Origin: Oscillospiraceae bacterium
Lineage (GTDB): Bacteria; Bacillota; Clostridia; Oscillospirales; Ruminococcaceae
Reading direction: 5' to 3'
Assembly: GCA_016281125.1 (NCBI GenBank)
Contig: JAEEIA010000094.1
Span: forward strand, 1 to 64,000
DNA: 64,000 bases
Part shown: positions 25,374 to 34,257 of the stretch, in pieces
Layout of the letters: every line of letters starts with the position of its first letter
How positions within the stretch are numbered: position 1 is the stretch's first letter
Program-made: the position numbers and the translations under genes
The notes under the pieces: model-generated
Seen by the model: the letters and a program-made list of their open reading frames with translations, nothing else
Database searches by the model: none
Told to the model about the DNA's origin: nothing

Positions 25374-25402
25374 ATTATACTGTTTTCAGCAGATATTGTC
25401 AA
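25374..25402 (-). promoter_or_regulatory. Promoter of the flavoprotein operon
   Basis: Minus-strand TTGACA (25397-25402), 17-bp spacer, TATAAT (25374-25379). Confidence 0.85.
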
Positions 25403-25466
25403 GTGGTATGAAAAGCCCCGGCATCAAAATGCAGTGTACCCATTCCGGCTGTCTGTACAGTAAACA

Positions 25467-25494
25467 CAGGGAGAATGCCGCAGCATTCTCCCTG
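25467..25494 (-). terminator. Hairpin ending the pilus operon
   Basis: A 12-bp perfect stem (25467-25478 with 25483-25494) immediately after the last sortase stop. The T tract is weak (TGTTTACTG on the minus strand). Confidence 0.7.
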
Positions 25495-25497
25495 AAT

Positions 25498-26163
25498 TCA
25501 ATCTGTTTCTTTGTTCTGATTCTTTGCATATGCGCATCGCACCGTAACGCGTTCAGTACCGGAATAGGTACAGGTATAAAGCGTCAGCGGCCAGTTGCTT
25601 TCTGTCATCTGTGCGACAGCGTCAGGCCGGAGTATTTCGATTTCCCCGACGGTATAGCGGATGATGTGCCCGTCCGCATCGGTCAGACTGACGGCATCGC
25701 CGGGGCTGAGGCTTTGCAGTCTGCCGAATACACTGGTATAATTATGTCCGGCAATCACCAGATCATGCGTTCCCGTTGTACCGTAATAGCGGCAGGGGCC
25801 GGATCGCAGTCTGCTGTAATCCCACTCTGCAAAGACAGGCAGCTTCAGTCCGAGTGCGGGAACAGTCAGAATCCCGATGTAATTATCGCCGTTCCATGAG
25901 AGAACCTTCATCTCATGGTCGCTTGTCAAGAAATCGGTTTCGCTGAGCGTCTGCTGTTTGCTCTGACGGTACAGCTCCGGAAGCTGAATGGTTTCAGGCT
26001 GTTCCGGTATCTGTTCTGCGAGTGCGGCCAGGGCAGCTGCGGCGTTTACAGCTGCATCATCACTTTCCTGCATATTCTTCCGGATCAAAAGGATACATCC
26101 GGCCAGCATTGCCGTTCCTGCGAGAATCAGCAGCAGTCCGTACGCTTTTCGTTTACTTTTCAT
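25498..26163 (-). CDS. Sortase, second of the pilus locus
   Basis: A 221-residue sortase with an N-terminal membrane anchor (about 8-27). The core has the conserved His in VIAGHNYTSVFGRL, the catalytic Cys in LTLYTCTYSG and an Arg in VTVRCAYA. It lacks the C-terminal membrane helix and lid typical of the class C pilus polymerase, so it more likely attaches pilins to the wall or handles a distinct signal; the class is not certain. The gene overlaps the minor pilin frame by 11 bases and is last in the operon. Confidence 0.85.
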   Translation of the reverse strand: MKSKRKAYGLLLILAGTAMLAGCILLIRKNMQESDDAAVNAAAALAALAEQIPEQPETIQLPELYRQSKQQTLSETDFLTSDHEMKVLSWNGDNYIGILTVPALGLKLPVFAEWDYSRLRSGPCRYYGTTGTHDLVIAGHNYTSVFGRLQSLSPGDAVSLTDADGHIIRYTVGEIEILRPDAVAQMTESNWPLTLYTCTYSGTERVTVRCAYAKNQNKETD

Positions 26164-27052
26164 TGCGCCTGCTCTTTCCGCTGATGCAGAGCGCCGTTCC
26201 GATCAGGATCAGCAGCGTGCCGGAGCCGGCCAGCACCGGGATCGGCCATTTCAACTGCCCGGTCTGAATGAGCGCCGGTGTATTGCGAATGGTGAAGGCG
26301 ACGGAATTATGTTCGTAAGACACGGTATACCCTTTCGGAATATGGATTTCCCGGACATCCCAATCGTCATCCTTCTTGAGCACCTTCCAGGCATATCGCC
26401 AGCGATTCTCCTCGGAAAGCGTGACGGTTTCGATCGGTGTTCCGTTTTTCAGCAGCTCGACGGTAATACTTTGCGGACGGTCTTTTCCGTCATCGTTCCA
26501 GACTTTTCGTACCGCCAGGTATGTTTCCTCTATGTCGCCCATTTTCGGTTTGGCGGTGAGATCGTATTTGATTTCACCGTCCTCAGTGACGGGAAGTGCC
26601 GTGAGAAACGGAATAAATGAAGAATAACCGGGAGGCGTTTTTGTTTCTGCTGCCAGATACAACCCGGCCTGTAAGCCTGAAAACGTAACCTGACCCATGT
26701 CATCCGTCAGTGCGGCTGCTCCGGAGATGCTGTTTTCTGCAGCGTAGGTATACAGCGCACCGGCAAGTGCGGGGCTGTCCGTTTCGTCCAGCGGGAATGC
26801 GCAGTCCGTAAATGCTTCGGCGTAGCTGTAAATATAGCCCTCGCCGGTGAATTGCAGATTCGCAACATGATAGAGTGTGATTTCAGCGCCGGATTCCGGT
26901 TCTGTACGGCGATGATCTTCCAGAGAAATCTGAAGGATGCACGGTTGCTGCAAATCTGCAGCAGGCAGCGTGTCGGCAGCGGACGGAACCGCAAAGGATG
27001 TCATCATCAGCAGCATCAAGGCTGCGGCGTATTCTTTTCTGATTCGGTGCAT
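26153..27052 (-). CDS. Minor (basal) pilin with variant LIQTG sorting signal
   Basis: A 299-residue surface protein. Signal peptide about 1-27; a first domain (30-150) resembling pilin Cna-B-type folds, with an E-containing block near AETKTPPGY; a Cna-B-like domain at about 165-255 with KVWNDDGKDRP; then LIQTG, a hydrophobic stretch of about 20 residues and a basic tail. LIQTG deviates from LPxTG at the Pro, which may make it a substrate of only one of the two sortases. It likely ends or anchors the pilus. The start overlaps the class C sortase gene by 37 bases. Confidence 0.8.
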   Translation of the reverse strand: MHRIRKEYAAALMLLMMTSFAVPSAADTLPAADLQQPCILQISLEDHRRTEPESGAEITLYHVANLQFTGEGYIYSYAEAFTDCAFPLDETDSPALAGALYTYAAENSISGAAALTDDMGQVTFSGLQAGLYLAAETKTPPGYSSFIPFLTALPVTEDGEIKYDLTAKPKMGDIEETYLAVRKVWNDDGKDRPQSITVELLKNGTPIETVTLSEENRWRYAWKVLKKDDDWDVREIHIPKGYTVSYEHNSVAFTIRNTPALIQTGQLKWPIPVLAGSGTLLILIGTALCISGKSRRNEK

Positions 27053-27909
27053 TCCTGCGGTTTCCCTCCTTTCTGACCGTAGTCAGCTTGTTTTTGTCGG
27101 CTGTATTGCAGCAGAAGCAGAAGCATCAGGATCAGCATGGTCGGTGCTCCGACGACGGATGCAACGAGGAGCGTATGGATCCGGAATGCTTCGTTTGCAA
27201 CGTAAACACCTGCTTTTTGCACGGTGTCAGGATCCGGGACACGGATGCCGCGCACGAGCATTCTGTGGCTGTTGATGCCGTAGGGCGTGCAGGTGAGAAG
27301 CGTGCAGTAGTCATGCCCTTTTTTCCGCAGCAGATCTTCACTTTCGCTCGGTTTGACGATTTTGACCTGATCGACTTCATAGGTCAGTACACGGTTCAGA
27401 ACCGTAACGCTAAACCGATCCCCGATACCGAGCTGATCGAGATCGGTAAACAGCTTGGCGCTGGGGAGCCCGCGGTGCCCGGAGAGCACGCTGTGGACGG
27501 ATTCTCCGCCGATCGGAAGATCAGAGCCTTCTAGATGTCCGGCGCCGATTTGCAGCACGCCCTCATCAATGCCGTGATACAGCGGCAACTCAACTTTGAT
27601 TTTCGGGATTGTGACATATCCCATGATGCCGGTGCCGGTAATGTCCAGTATGTCACGATAGCCTGAAACGGTGGACGGATTGTAAAACGAACCGGGCTTA
27701 TTTTGCAGCCGTTCGTTATAGGCTTCGGCCGCCTCAAAAAGACGATCCAGCTCTGTATCTGAGGTATTGCTGATCCGGTCGTTGTATCCGGCTACCAGCC
27801 GGGAGGCGTGTTTTTCGTTGATATAGGCACTGAATGCTGGGTACAGCAGCACGGACAATCCAACCGAAAACAACGCCGCAACTATGATTCCGTAAAGATG
27901 CTTTTTCAT
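27016..27909 (-). CDS. Class C (pilin-polymerising) sortase
   Basis: A 297-residue sortase with membrane segments at both ends (about 6-26 and 255-275), the class C arrangement. Catalytic landmarks are SGHRGLPSAKLFTDL (His), TLLTCTPYGINSHRMLVRG (Cys and Arg). A lid region with ISNTSD lies before the core. It should link pilin subunits by isopeptide bonds. GGGAGAG precedes ATG 27909; the longer frame to 27954 lacks a start signal. It follows the major pilin gene directly. Confidence 0.9.
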   Translation of the reverse strand: MKKHLYGIIVAALFSVGLSVLLYPAFSAYINEKHASRLVAGYNDRISNTSDTELDRLFEAAEAYNERLQNKPGSFYNPSTVSGYRDILDITGTGIMGYVTIPKIKVELPLYHGIDEGVLQIGAGHLEGSDLPIGGESVHSVLSGHRGLPSAKLFTDLDQLGIGDRFSVTVLNRVLTYEVDQVKIVKPSESEDLLRKKGHDYCTLLTCTPYGINSHRMLVRGIRVPDPDTVQKAGVYVANEAFRIHTLLVASVVGAPTMLILMLLLLLQYSRQKQADYGQKGGKPQECTESEKNTPQP

Positions 27910-27999
27910 TGGACTCTCCCTGCCGCAGTGCCCATATGCGGCGGGAAATAGCATGCATTTCCCGCCGTTTCATATGTTCCTGCTGGTTTTTCATCAGAA

Positions 28000-29748
28000 T
28001 TACTTTTCAGTGACTTTGTTCTTTCTGATCTTGACAACAACCATCACGATTGCTGCCGCAATCATCAGGATACCGATGACATAGAAGATTACGGTACCGA
28101 TGCCGCCGGTGCCCGGAAGGATGATGCCCTTGTTGTTCTCGACTGTTACGGTGAATACGCCGTCCTTCTTGAAATTATCGTTATCAATATCCCAGGTGCA
28201 GCCTTCCAGCGACGGAACTGCGGTCAGCGTGAAGCTGATCGGATCTGCCAGGCCGTTGTATCCGGTCGGAGGCGTGGTTTCTTTCAGCGTATAATTGCCT
28301 GCATTCAGGCCGCCGAAGATGATTTCGCCGTCTGCGTTGGTGGTGGCGGTAATCGCATTATTCTCATCCTTGGTTTTCTTTTCGGTCATGGTTGTCGTTC
28401 TGACGTACTTGTCTTCCGAATCATACTGCTCAGCAGTTGCTTCGGTCGGAGCGACTGTGGTGTAGGTGCCGTCCGCCAGCTTGTAGTAGGTACCTTTTTC
28501 GTTATCAACGGCAAAGCTCTCGGTGCAGATCAGCACAGTATTGACGCCTTCGCCCTTCAGCTCAAACTCAGCGCCTGCCAGGCGGGTATCATCATAGCCG
28601 TCAATCTTGATCAGCTTGATTTCGGTGGTGTAGGTCACGGTGCGGACAGGCGGGGTGGTGCCGGTCACATCTTCATCATCCGGTCCCGGCTCATTCTCGC
28701 CGGTCGGAACGATATTCGGATTGTTGGAGTAGGTGAGGTCAACGGTATTGGGGTTGCCGGTGCTGGTGAGATCGGCATTTTCATTCAGGGTCGCTGTGTA
28801 TTCGACAGTAATGTCATCGCCGGCATTATATTGTTTGAAGTTATTGAACACGAGCTTGAAGCTGTGTTCACTTGCATCCAGGGAATAATCTTTCGGATCG
28901 GTTTCGGCTTGAAGCGTTTTCGAGCCGACAGTAATGTGGAACGAGTCTTCATTTAAGGTCAGACCGTTGCAGAGCGTATCGGTGAAATAGAAGTAATACT
29001 TTTCGTAGCCGTCCATATTCGGCACCTTCGACGTAATCTTGTAAGGGATGACGTCGCCGACGCTTGCCGTGTTGAACTTGACACCGCCTTCCGCATCAAT
29101 GTTCTTATCGAGTGTCGGAAAATCGGATTTTGCTTCGACGGTCACATCACCGACAACCTGGAGGATGAAATCGGTGTAAGCGCCGTCCGGCTCAATGCTG
29201 TTGTCCTCGTCCTTGAACAGGTAATAACCGGCTTTGGTCTTGTCAATGCCGAATTCCACGGGCAGAACCTGAGCCGTTTCACCGCTGGTAACTGGCGTAC
29301 CCGTTTTGACGCTGTACGCAATATCTGCAAATGTTTCGGCAAAGTGCTTGTTGTCCTTGTACTTTTCCAGCAGACGTGCAACTGCTTCCGCGCTGTCTGC
29401 GGCAGCAATCTCAGCAGCAGCTTTTGCCTTGTCGGTGTCGTTCATTTCACTGGTCAGCTCGGATGCCTTTGCATGGAAAGCGGTGAGGAGCGCTGTGCCG
29501 TTGACATTGTCGCCCCAGTCGATGTCATTGAGCACCATTACGCCGTCCTTTTCGGACACTTTGCCCTTGAAGATCTGATAACCTTCATACTTGTGTTCTT
29601 TCGTATCCTCAACGGTGGAGGATGCGGGCTTCTGGATGGTTATCTTGTACTGGGTTTCGGGATCAACATCTGCGAATGCAGAGAACCCGATGGTAAAGAT
29701 CATTGCCACCACAAGAGCCATTGAAGTGAGAATTCTGAACTTTTTCAT
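28000..29748 (-). CDS. Major pilin, isopeptide-forming, LPGTG-anchored
   Basis: A 582-residue surface protein. Signal peptide about 1-26 ending in FADV; an N-terminal domain with a pilin-motif-like Lys in FPTLDKNI near residue 200, the expected site of inter-subunit bonding; a fimbrial D2-type domain (about 210-340); and a Cna-B domain near 370-530 with the E-box GNYTLKETTPPTGYN. The C-terminus has LPGTG, a hydrophobic helix and a KIRKNK tail. Sequence is consistent with shaft pilins of the SpaA type. AAAGGA lies ahead of ATG 29748. Confidence 0.9.
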   Translation of the reverse strand: MKKFRILTSMALVVAMIFTIGFSAFADVDPETQYKITIQKPASSTVEDTKEHKYEGYQIFKGKVSEKDGVMVLNDIDWGDNVNGTALLTAFHAKASELTSEMNDTDKAKAAAEIAAADSAEAVARLLEKYKDNKHFAETFADIAYSVKTGTPVTSGETAQVLPVEFGIDKTKAGYYLFKDEDNSIEPDGAYTDFILQVVGDVTVEAKSDFPTLDKNIDAEGGVKFNTASVGDVIPYKITSKVPNMDGYEKYYFYFTDTLCNGLTLNEDSFHITVGSKTLQAETDPKDYSLDASEHSFKLVFNNFKQYNAGDDITVEYTATLNENADLTSTGNPNTVDLTYSNNPNIVPTGENEPGPDDEDVTGTTPPVRTVTYTTEIKLIKIDGYDDTRLAGAEFELKGEGVNTVLICTESFAVDNEKGTYYKLADGTYTTVAPTEATAEQYDSEDKYVRTTTMTEKKTKDENNAITATTNADGEIIFGGLNAGNYTLKETTPPTGYNGLADPISFTLTAVPSLEGCTWDIDNDNFKKDGVFTVTVENNKGIILPGTGGIGTVIFYVIGILMIAAAIVMVVVKIRKNKVTEK

Positions 29749-29807
29749 GCTTTCAATTCCTTTCTGTATTGGATTTAGATTTATGGATACTGTTTGTACG
29801 CAGGAGA

Positions 29808-32800
29808 TCATGGTCTGTCAGACACCTCTTTTCTTCTGCGGGATAGCAACAGTATAAAAGACAAGGCGATGAAGCCTGTGCCAACAATAAGATAGGGGAG
29901 GATACCGGTTCCTCCGGTTGCGGGAAGTTCATAGTAGATATTGTTGCTGAATTCCAGCTGTTCCTCATACTCTTCATATTCCTCGCTGTCAGGAGCCTTT
30001 CGTTCAATTTGGGTCACTTCTGCAAGCGTGATCGGGTTGCCGCCCGCGTCATAGTATTCAGATACCTTGATTGTCAGCCGGTATTTTGTCTGGTCGTACA
30101 GCATATGCTCGGTTCTGTCATCCGGCCCCGGAATTTTTTCCGAAAGCTCGTAAATATACGTGCCTTCCTTCTCGAACCGAAGATTGTCAAAACGGATATT
30201 GCCGTCTTCGTCATTGTATGCAGTTGCAACCTTCATGCCTGTTGCAGTATCCGTGACATCGAAGCAGTAATCATTTGCATTCAGCGGAACGCCGGTTACA
30301 TGCTTGCTCGCATTGATCTGCAGCATCGCGGCCTTTGCGATGACGGTAAAGTCCAGGCCGTTTGTGAACGGGCACTTGTTCATCGCATCAATGATATCCT
30401 GTTTTCCAAGATTGAAGATCGCTTCGTTAATGTCAATCCAGCCGGAGTGATCGTCCGGATCGCTCGGTGCCACGGAATAGTCCGGGTCGCTGATGACGTC
30501 ACCGTTGATCGTATACTTATAATTGGGAACGAGCGACAGTTTGACATTGAACACGACGTGGTCTGTCAGATATCCTTTCCATCCCTTTTCATCTTCTGAT
30601 CCATGAAGAAAACCGTAAAATGCACTGGTGTACTCATATTGTCCTTTGCCGGGTACTCCGATCTGCATATATTCACCGTTATCAGAGGAGAACTGCTTGA
30701 GCAGCTGATCGTTTGCGTCATAGACCTTGGACCAGTTTACATAACTGATATAAGCATTATATACGGTAACTTCAGTGATTTTTTCATCACCGTTCTGGAT
30801 CGTTTTGGAGATGGTATAGCGTCCGCCGTCTGCAATTTCCATATCTGAATGGTTGAGCAGCTTATCGGGGTTATGCACACGGATATACATGATGTCATGG
30901 GTTTGCGGATTGTATATCCTTACATCTCCCGGCGCAGTGGCACGGAAGGTGCGGGAATTGGGGTGCTCGGGATCCGGCTGGTTCAGATCCGTCAGAATAT
31001 TCTGTCCCTGCGCCCAGTTGAAATTGTCCCAATCCTGCAGCTCCGGCGGTGAACCGTTGTTTTCGGAGAGAATCAGCGGGAACAGTGTCACTTCCTGCCC
31101 GACCAGCATCATATACGGTTCGTTGATCGTGTTATTGGCTTCTGGACCGTTGGGGATATATCCATCCTGATTCGCAGTGTAGATCCAGAAATAATTGCCG
31201 TGTGCAAAGCCGTCAAAGCTGAGTGATTCTTTGATATGATGGTAGCCTTTTCCGTCCGGTTCAAAATGGGTTTTGACCAGAATGGAATCCTGGTAAACGA
31301 CCTTGATGAAGAAGCGTTCATACCGTACTTCACCGTTCGGGCCGATCTGTTCCAGCGACACCGAGGTGTTTCCGACGCTGTTTGCGATAAATATCGCTTC
31401 AGACTTAAATGTTCCGTCGTCCAAACGACGGTTCGTGATCCATTGATCCGGGTCACCGTCCTTTGAAACGATGTCCGGATTGTTCGGATACAGATACCGG
31501 TCGCCGTTATAATCGTTCTCAGGAGTTGGCTGCACATTAGAATATCCAGCAAGCTGAATTCTGTCGCCGACGCGCATGATATAAGGATTGTCCGCCGAAT
31601 TACTGCCCTCACCGACGGTGTGCAGATCATCGACGGCAAGATGTTCGCTTCCGCCGGATACAATGTAGATGGAAAAAGAATCCGCTTCAAACGCCACTGC
31701 ATCCGAAGTGATTTCCGCATCAGGGATATTCTCGACGGAGCCGTCATCCGTCTGATGCAGCAGGGAGAAGGAATCTCCGCGCAGCTGACCGGATTCCGGC
31801 AGTGTAAGCCGGATACTGACCTTCTGCCCGTTCGCAGGCTCCAGCTCCTGACCGTTTTCATCGCGGAAGGTAATATCAACAGCGACAGCTGAAAGAATGA
31901 TTTGATGTTCTTCTGCGGATACAGAAGCGATTTGTAAGGCGTCCTCCTGCGCAATATCCGAAACGGACATCACGGTTCCGGCCGGAAACGTATCCTGATC
32001 CGCAGACGCATAAACAATGATGCCGGATTCCGATACCGAACAGTATTCCAGTGCCGGGCATGTTTCCGGATCCTCCGGTGAAACAAATCCGAGGATTTCC
32101 CGGGCGTCGCTGAAATAGCACTGTTCCGCGGTTGTGCCGTCACAATCGCCCTCAGCAGCTGCAACGACAAGGCGGCTGCCGTCATTCTGAAGCATTGTGA
32201 CGATGCCTGTCCGGTCTGCCTTGCCATCGGAATCTGTATCCAGCAGGAGAATATCTCCGCGGACAGGCGTGCCGTTTCCGGCATTTCGGATCAGTCCGGC
32301 ATCTTCGAGCCTTGCAGCCCATGCACGGGAGCTGCCGCCGATAAGGAGCCTTTCCGGCGGGACACCTGCATGGTCAAGGCAGTAATACACAAACATCGGA
32401 TTCCAGTCCCCGCAGGGATCGCCGTACCATTCGCCGTACAGCGTATGTCCGTGTTTATGTTCCGCAGCCTGTTCCGGGCTGCGTTCATGCTCCTGATACC
32501 CAAGCTGAGATTCCGCTGTCCGTGCGAGCTTTTCCCGGAGCGTCAGCCCGGTGCCGTCCGGCAGTGCTGCAATCCATTCCTGATCTGTCCTGTCTGTCGC
32601 GGCTGATTCCGGGGCGCGGATACCGGGAAGCTGATATGCAGCATTGCTGCTGTTATCCGCGGCATCCTGACTGCTGACTGTTTCAAGCGGTATCGCTGCG
32701 CCTGCTATACGGAATGCCGAAGCATTGCCGGCGGTTACAAAGCAGGACGCTGCCAGCAGAAGTGCTGCGTTTTTTCGCCGTCTTGTCCGGTGCGAATGAA

Positions 32801-32834
32801 ACCCCAAGACGGTTTTCGTTTGCTTTCTGTTCAA
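29808..32834 (-). CDS. Large LPATG-anchored tip adhesin with a degenerate CHAP-like domain
   Basis: A 1008-residue surface protein: basic N-terminus and signal peptide (about 20-46), a CHAP/amidase-like domain at about 95-215, a region with a hydrophilic beta-rich fold (250-400), several further beta domains, Cna-B-like repeats in the last 200 residues and C-terminal LPATG plus helix. In the CHAP-like part the usual WC(A)MFV is WNPMFV (Asn145) and the usual ADHVGIV is ADRTGIV (Arg208), so both catalytic residues are missing and it should bind rather than cut peptidoglycan or peptide. The start is TTG, with GGGGTG ten bases upstream. Probable pilus tip (inference from size and position). Confidence 0.85.
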   Translation of the reverse strand: MNRKQTKTVLGFHSHRTRRRKNAALLLAASCFVTAGNASAFRIAGAAIPLETVSSQDAADNSSNAAYQLPGIRAPESAATDRTDQEWIAALPDGTGLTLREKLARTAESQLGYQEHERSPEQAAEHKHGHTLYGEWYGDPCGDWNPMFVYYCLDHAGVPPERLLIGGSSRAWAARLEDAGLIRNAGNGTPVRGDILLLDTDSDGKADRTGIVTMLQNDGSRLVVAAAEGDCDGTTAEQCYFSDAREILGFVSPEDPETCPALEYCSVSESGIIVYASADQDTFPAGTVMSVSDIAQEDALQIASVSAEEHQIILSAVAVDITFRDENGQELEPANGQKVSIRLTLPESGQLRGDSFSLLHQTDDGSVENIPDAEITSDAVAFEADSFSIYIVSGGSEHLAVDDLHTVGEGSNSADNPYIMRVGDRIQLAGYSNVQPTPENDYNGDRYLYPNNPDIVSKDGDPDQWITNRRLDDGTFKSEAIFIANSVGNTSVSLEQIGPNGEVRYERFFIKVVYQDSILVKTHFEPDGKGYHHIKESLSFDGFAHGNYFWIYTANQDGYIPNGPEANNTINEPYMMLVGQEVTLFPLILSENNGSPPELQDWDNFNWAQGQNILTDLNQPDPEHPNSRTFRATAPGDVRIYNPQTHDIMYIRVHNPDKLLNHSDMEIADGGRYTISKTIQNGDEKITEVTVYNAYISYVNWSKVYDANDQLLKQFSSDNGEYMQIGVPGKGQYEYTSAFYGFLHGSEDEKGWKGYLTDHVVFNVKLSLVPNYKYTINGDVISDPDYSVAPSDPDDHSGWIDINEAIFNLGKQDIIDAMNKCPFTNGLDFTVIAKAAMLQINASKHVTGVPLNANDYCFDVTDTATGMKVATAYNDEDGNIRFDNLRFEKEGTYIYELSEKIPGPDDRTEHMLYDQTKYRLTIKVSEYYDAGGNPITLAEVTQIERKAPDSEEYEEYEEQLEFSNNIYYELPATGGTGILPYLIVGTGFIALSFILLLSRRRKEVSDRP

Positions 32835-32879
32835 TCCGGTATCTCACCCCTTTCATTAGAATCGTATTATGTGATGCAA

Positions 32880-33446
32880 TCAGAGCGGCCAGACCCGGAA
32901 AAGAACACGGCCGATGATTTGTTCATCCGTGACGCAGCCGATGACGGAGCTGCGGCTGTCAATGGAAGATTCCCGGTTGTCGCCGAGCATAAAAAGGCGG
33001 TTCTGCGGAACCGTATACGGGAATGAAATGTCACATTCACCGAGGCTCTTTTCCGTCAGATACGGTTCGTCCAGCATGGTGCCGTTGATATAGACATTGC
33101 CGCTGTCATCCATATCGACGGTTTCGCCGCCCGTTGCGATGACACGCTTGATCAGCAGCTTGTTCTGCCAGGATATGCAGCAGAGCTGCCCGGCATCGTA
33201 ATGCTTTGACCGCCACAGCACGAGAATATCCCCGTCATGCAGTGCAGGCTCCATGCTGCTGCCGGAAATCTGAATGACCGGCAGGAACAGCGATGAAAGC
33301 AGAACTGCCAATGCAGCGGCAATGATGATGACGGCGGCCGCACTTTGGATGGCATGCCGTCTGCGCGGTTTGGCTGATCGTTTTTTCTCCCCCGTTTCCG
33401 CCGGAGATTCCTGCTCTGACGGAGGAGCAATATGATTCTTTTTCAT
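32880..33446 (-). CDS. lepB: Signal peptidase I of the pilus locus
   Basis: A 188-residue type I signal peptidase with one membrane segment (about 34-54). SGSSMEP carries the catalytic Ser, LIKRVIATGG the general-base Lys and GDNRESSIDSR the C-terminal box. Pilus loci of Gram-positive bacteria often encode a dedicated signal peptidase that is needed for efficient pilin export or assembly; its first position in the operon supports that role. A general secretory role cannot be excluded. Confidence 0.9.
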   Translation of the reverse strand: MKKNHIAPPSEQESPAETGEKKRSAKPRRRHAIQSAAAVIIIAAALAVLLSSLFLPVIQISGSSMEPALHDGDILVLWRSKHYDAGQLCCISWQNKLLIKRVIATGGETVDMDDSGNVYINGTMLDEPYLTEKSLGECDISFPYTVPQNRLFMLGDNRESSIDSRSSVIGCVTDEQIIGRVLFRVWPL

Positions 33447-33787
33447 CCGTAAATCTCCTGTTACGGTCTGTATTCTGTAAATGCGAAAAAGATATGTATA
33501 TACACTATATTATTTAAGTGTAACACTTTGTATCATTGAAATCACTGTATAAAACGTATATTTTCAGCACAAAATGAATATTGAAGTATTTCCTGTGCAA
33601 TAATTATATAAACATAGAGATATATAATTTAAATGAAATTGCTGAGAAACAGCAGGCTTTTTGACTTTCTTGTTTAGTTTTTTGCGAGCAATAATATTAT
33701 AATTGCGGTGTACATCCTGATTCTGACGCTTTGGTATCGTTTTCAGAATGATACTTTGTTTCTGGCATGAGATATATGAAAACTAAA
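33447..33787. other. A+T-rich region upstream of the pilus operon
   Basis: About 340 bases with no ORF, markedly richer in A and T than the flanks. It contains several TATAAT-like and TATACA-like segments (for example around 33700) but no clean -35/-10 pair at 17-bp spacing. It is the only non-coding space upstream of the pilus genes and probably holds their promoter and regulator sites. Confidence 0.55.
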
Positions 33788-33818
33788 GCACCGTCTGTAT
33801 TGGGTTGACAGACGGTGC
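33788..33818. terminator. Bidirectional terminator-like hairpin
   Basis: GCACCGTCTGT (33788-33798) pairs with 33808-33818. On the plus side GGTTTTTATTT follows; on the minus side TTTAGTTTTC. It ends the GlsB-like gene on the minus strand. Confidence 0.8.
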
Positions 33819-33823
33819 GGTTT

Positions 33824-34063
33824 TTATTTCATCTTGCCGATGATAAAGATAACCAGACAGGAGCCGACGATGGCGAGAATCAGACCTGAGAGCCATCCGC
33901 CGCCGATATGCAGCAGATTCCCGATCAGTCCGCCTACAAAACCGCCGATGATGCCAAGCACCGCGTTCACGGTAAAGCCCTGCTTTTCCTTGCCCATGAT
34001 CTTTCCGGCCAGAGAACCGACGATCGCACCGACGATAATTTCCACAATCAGTTTCAGAAGCAT
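33824..34063 (-). CDS. GlsB/YeaQ/YmgE-family stress membrane protein
   Basis: A 79-residue hydrophobic protein with three Gly-rich membrane segments and the family pattern GAIVGSLAGKIMG, LGIIGGFVGGLIG and GLILAIVGSCLVIFI. Relatives (transglycosylase-associated protein family) are small inner-membrane proteins linked to envelope stress in Gram-positive bacteria. The start ATG has a GGGAGG site upstream. It stands alone between the pilus operon and a divergently transcribed gene. Confidence 0.9.
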   Translation of the reverse strand: MLLKLIVEIIVGAIVGSLAGKIMGKEKQGFTVNAVLGIIGGFVGGLIGNLLHIGGGWLSGLILAIVGSCLVIFIIGKMK

Positions 34064-34181
34064 AATGAACCTCCCTCTTCCGCGTAAGCGGATGCAGATT
34101 CCGGATGACTCCGGTTACTTGTATTATAGCACAGCTTTTCCGATTTTTCAAGAGTGTTTTTAAGAACTTTTTTAATTTCTA

Positions 34182-34210
34182 TTGCATTTTGTGTTAGAAT
34201 GTGATATAAT
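34182..34210 (+). promoter_or_regulatory. Promoter of the phosphoribosyltransferase-like gene
   Basis: TTGCAT (34182-34187), 17-bp spacer, TGA-TATAAT (34205-34210). Confidence 0.8.
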
Positions 34211-34257
34211 ATATACATATTTTGGGCAGATTACTGCCGTCAGGAGGTCACTTTTTT

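Noticed and set aside
25403-25466. Possible small gene between the flavoprotein promoter and the pilus terminator
   Set aside because: Too short, no ribosome site, no conserved pattern.
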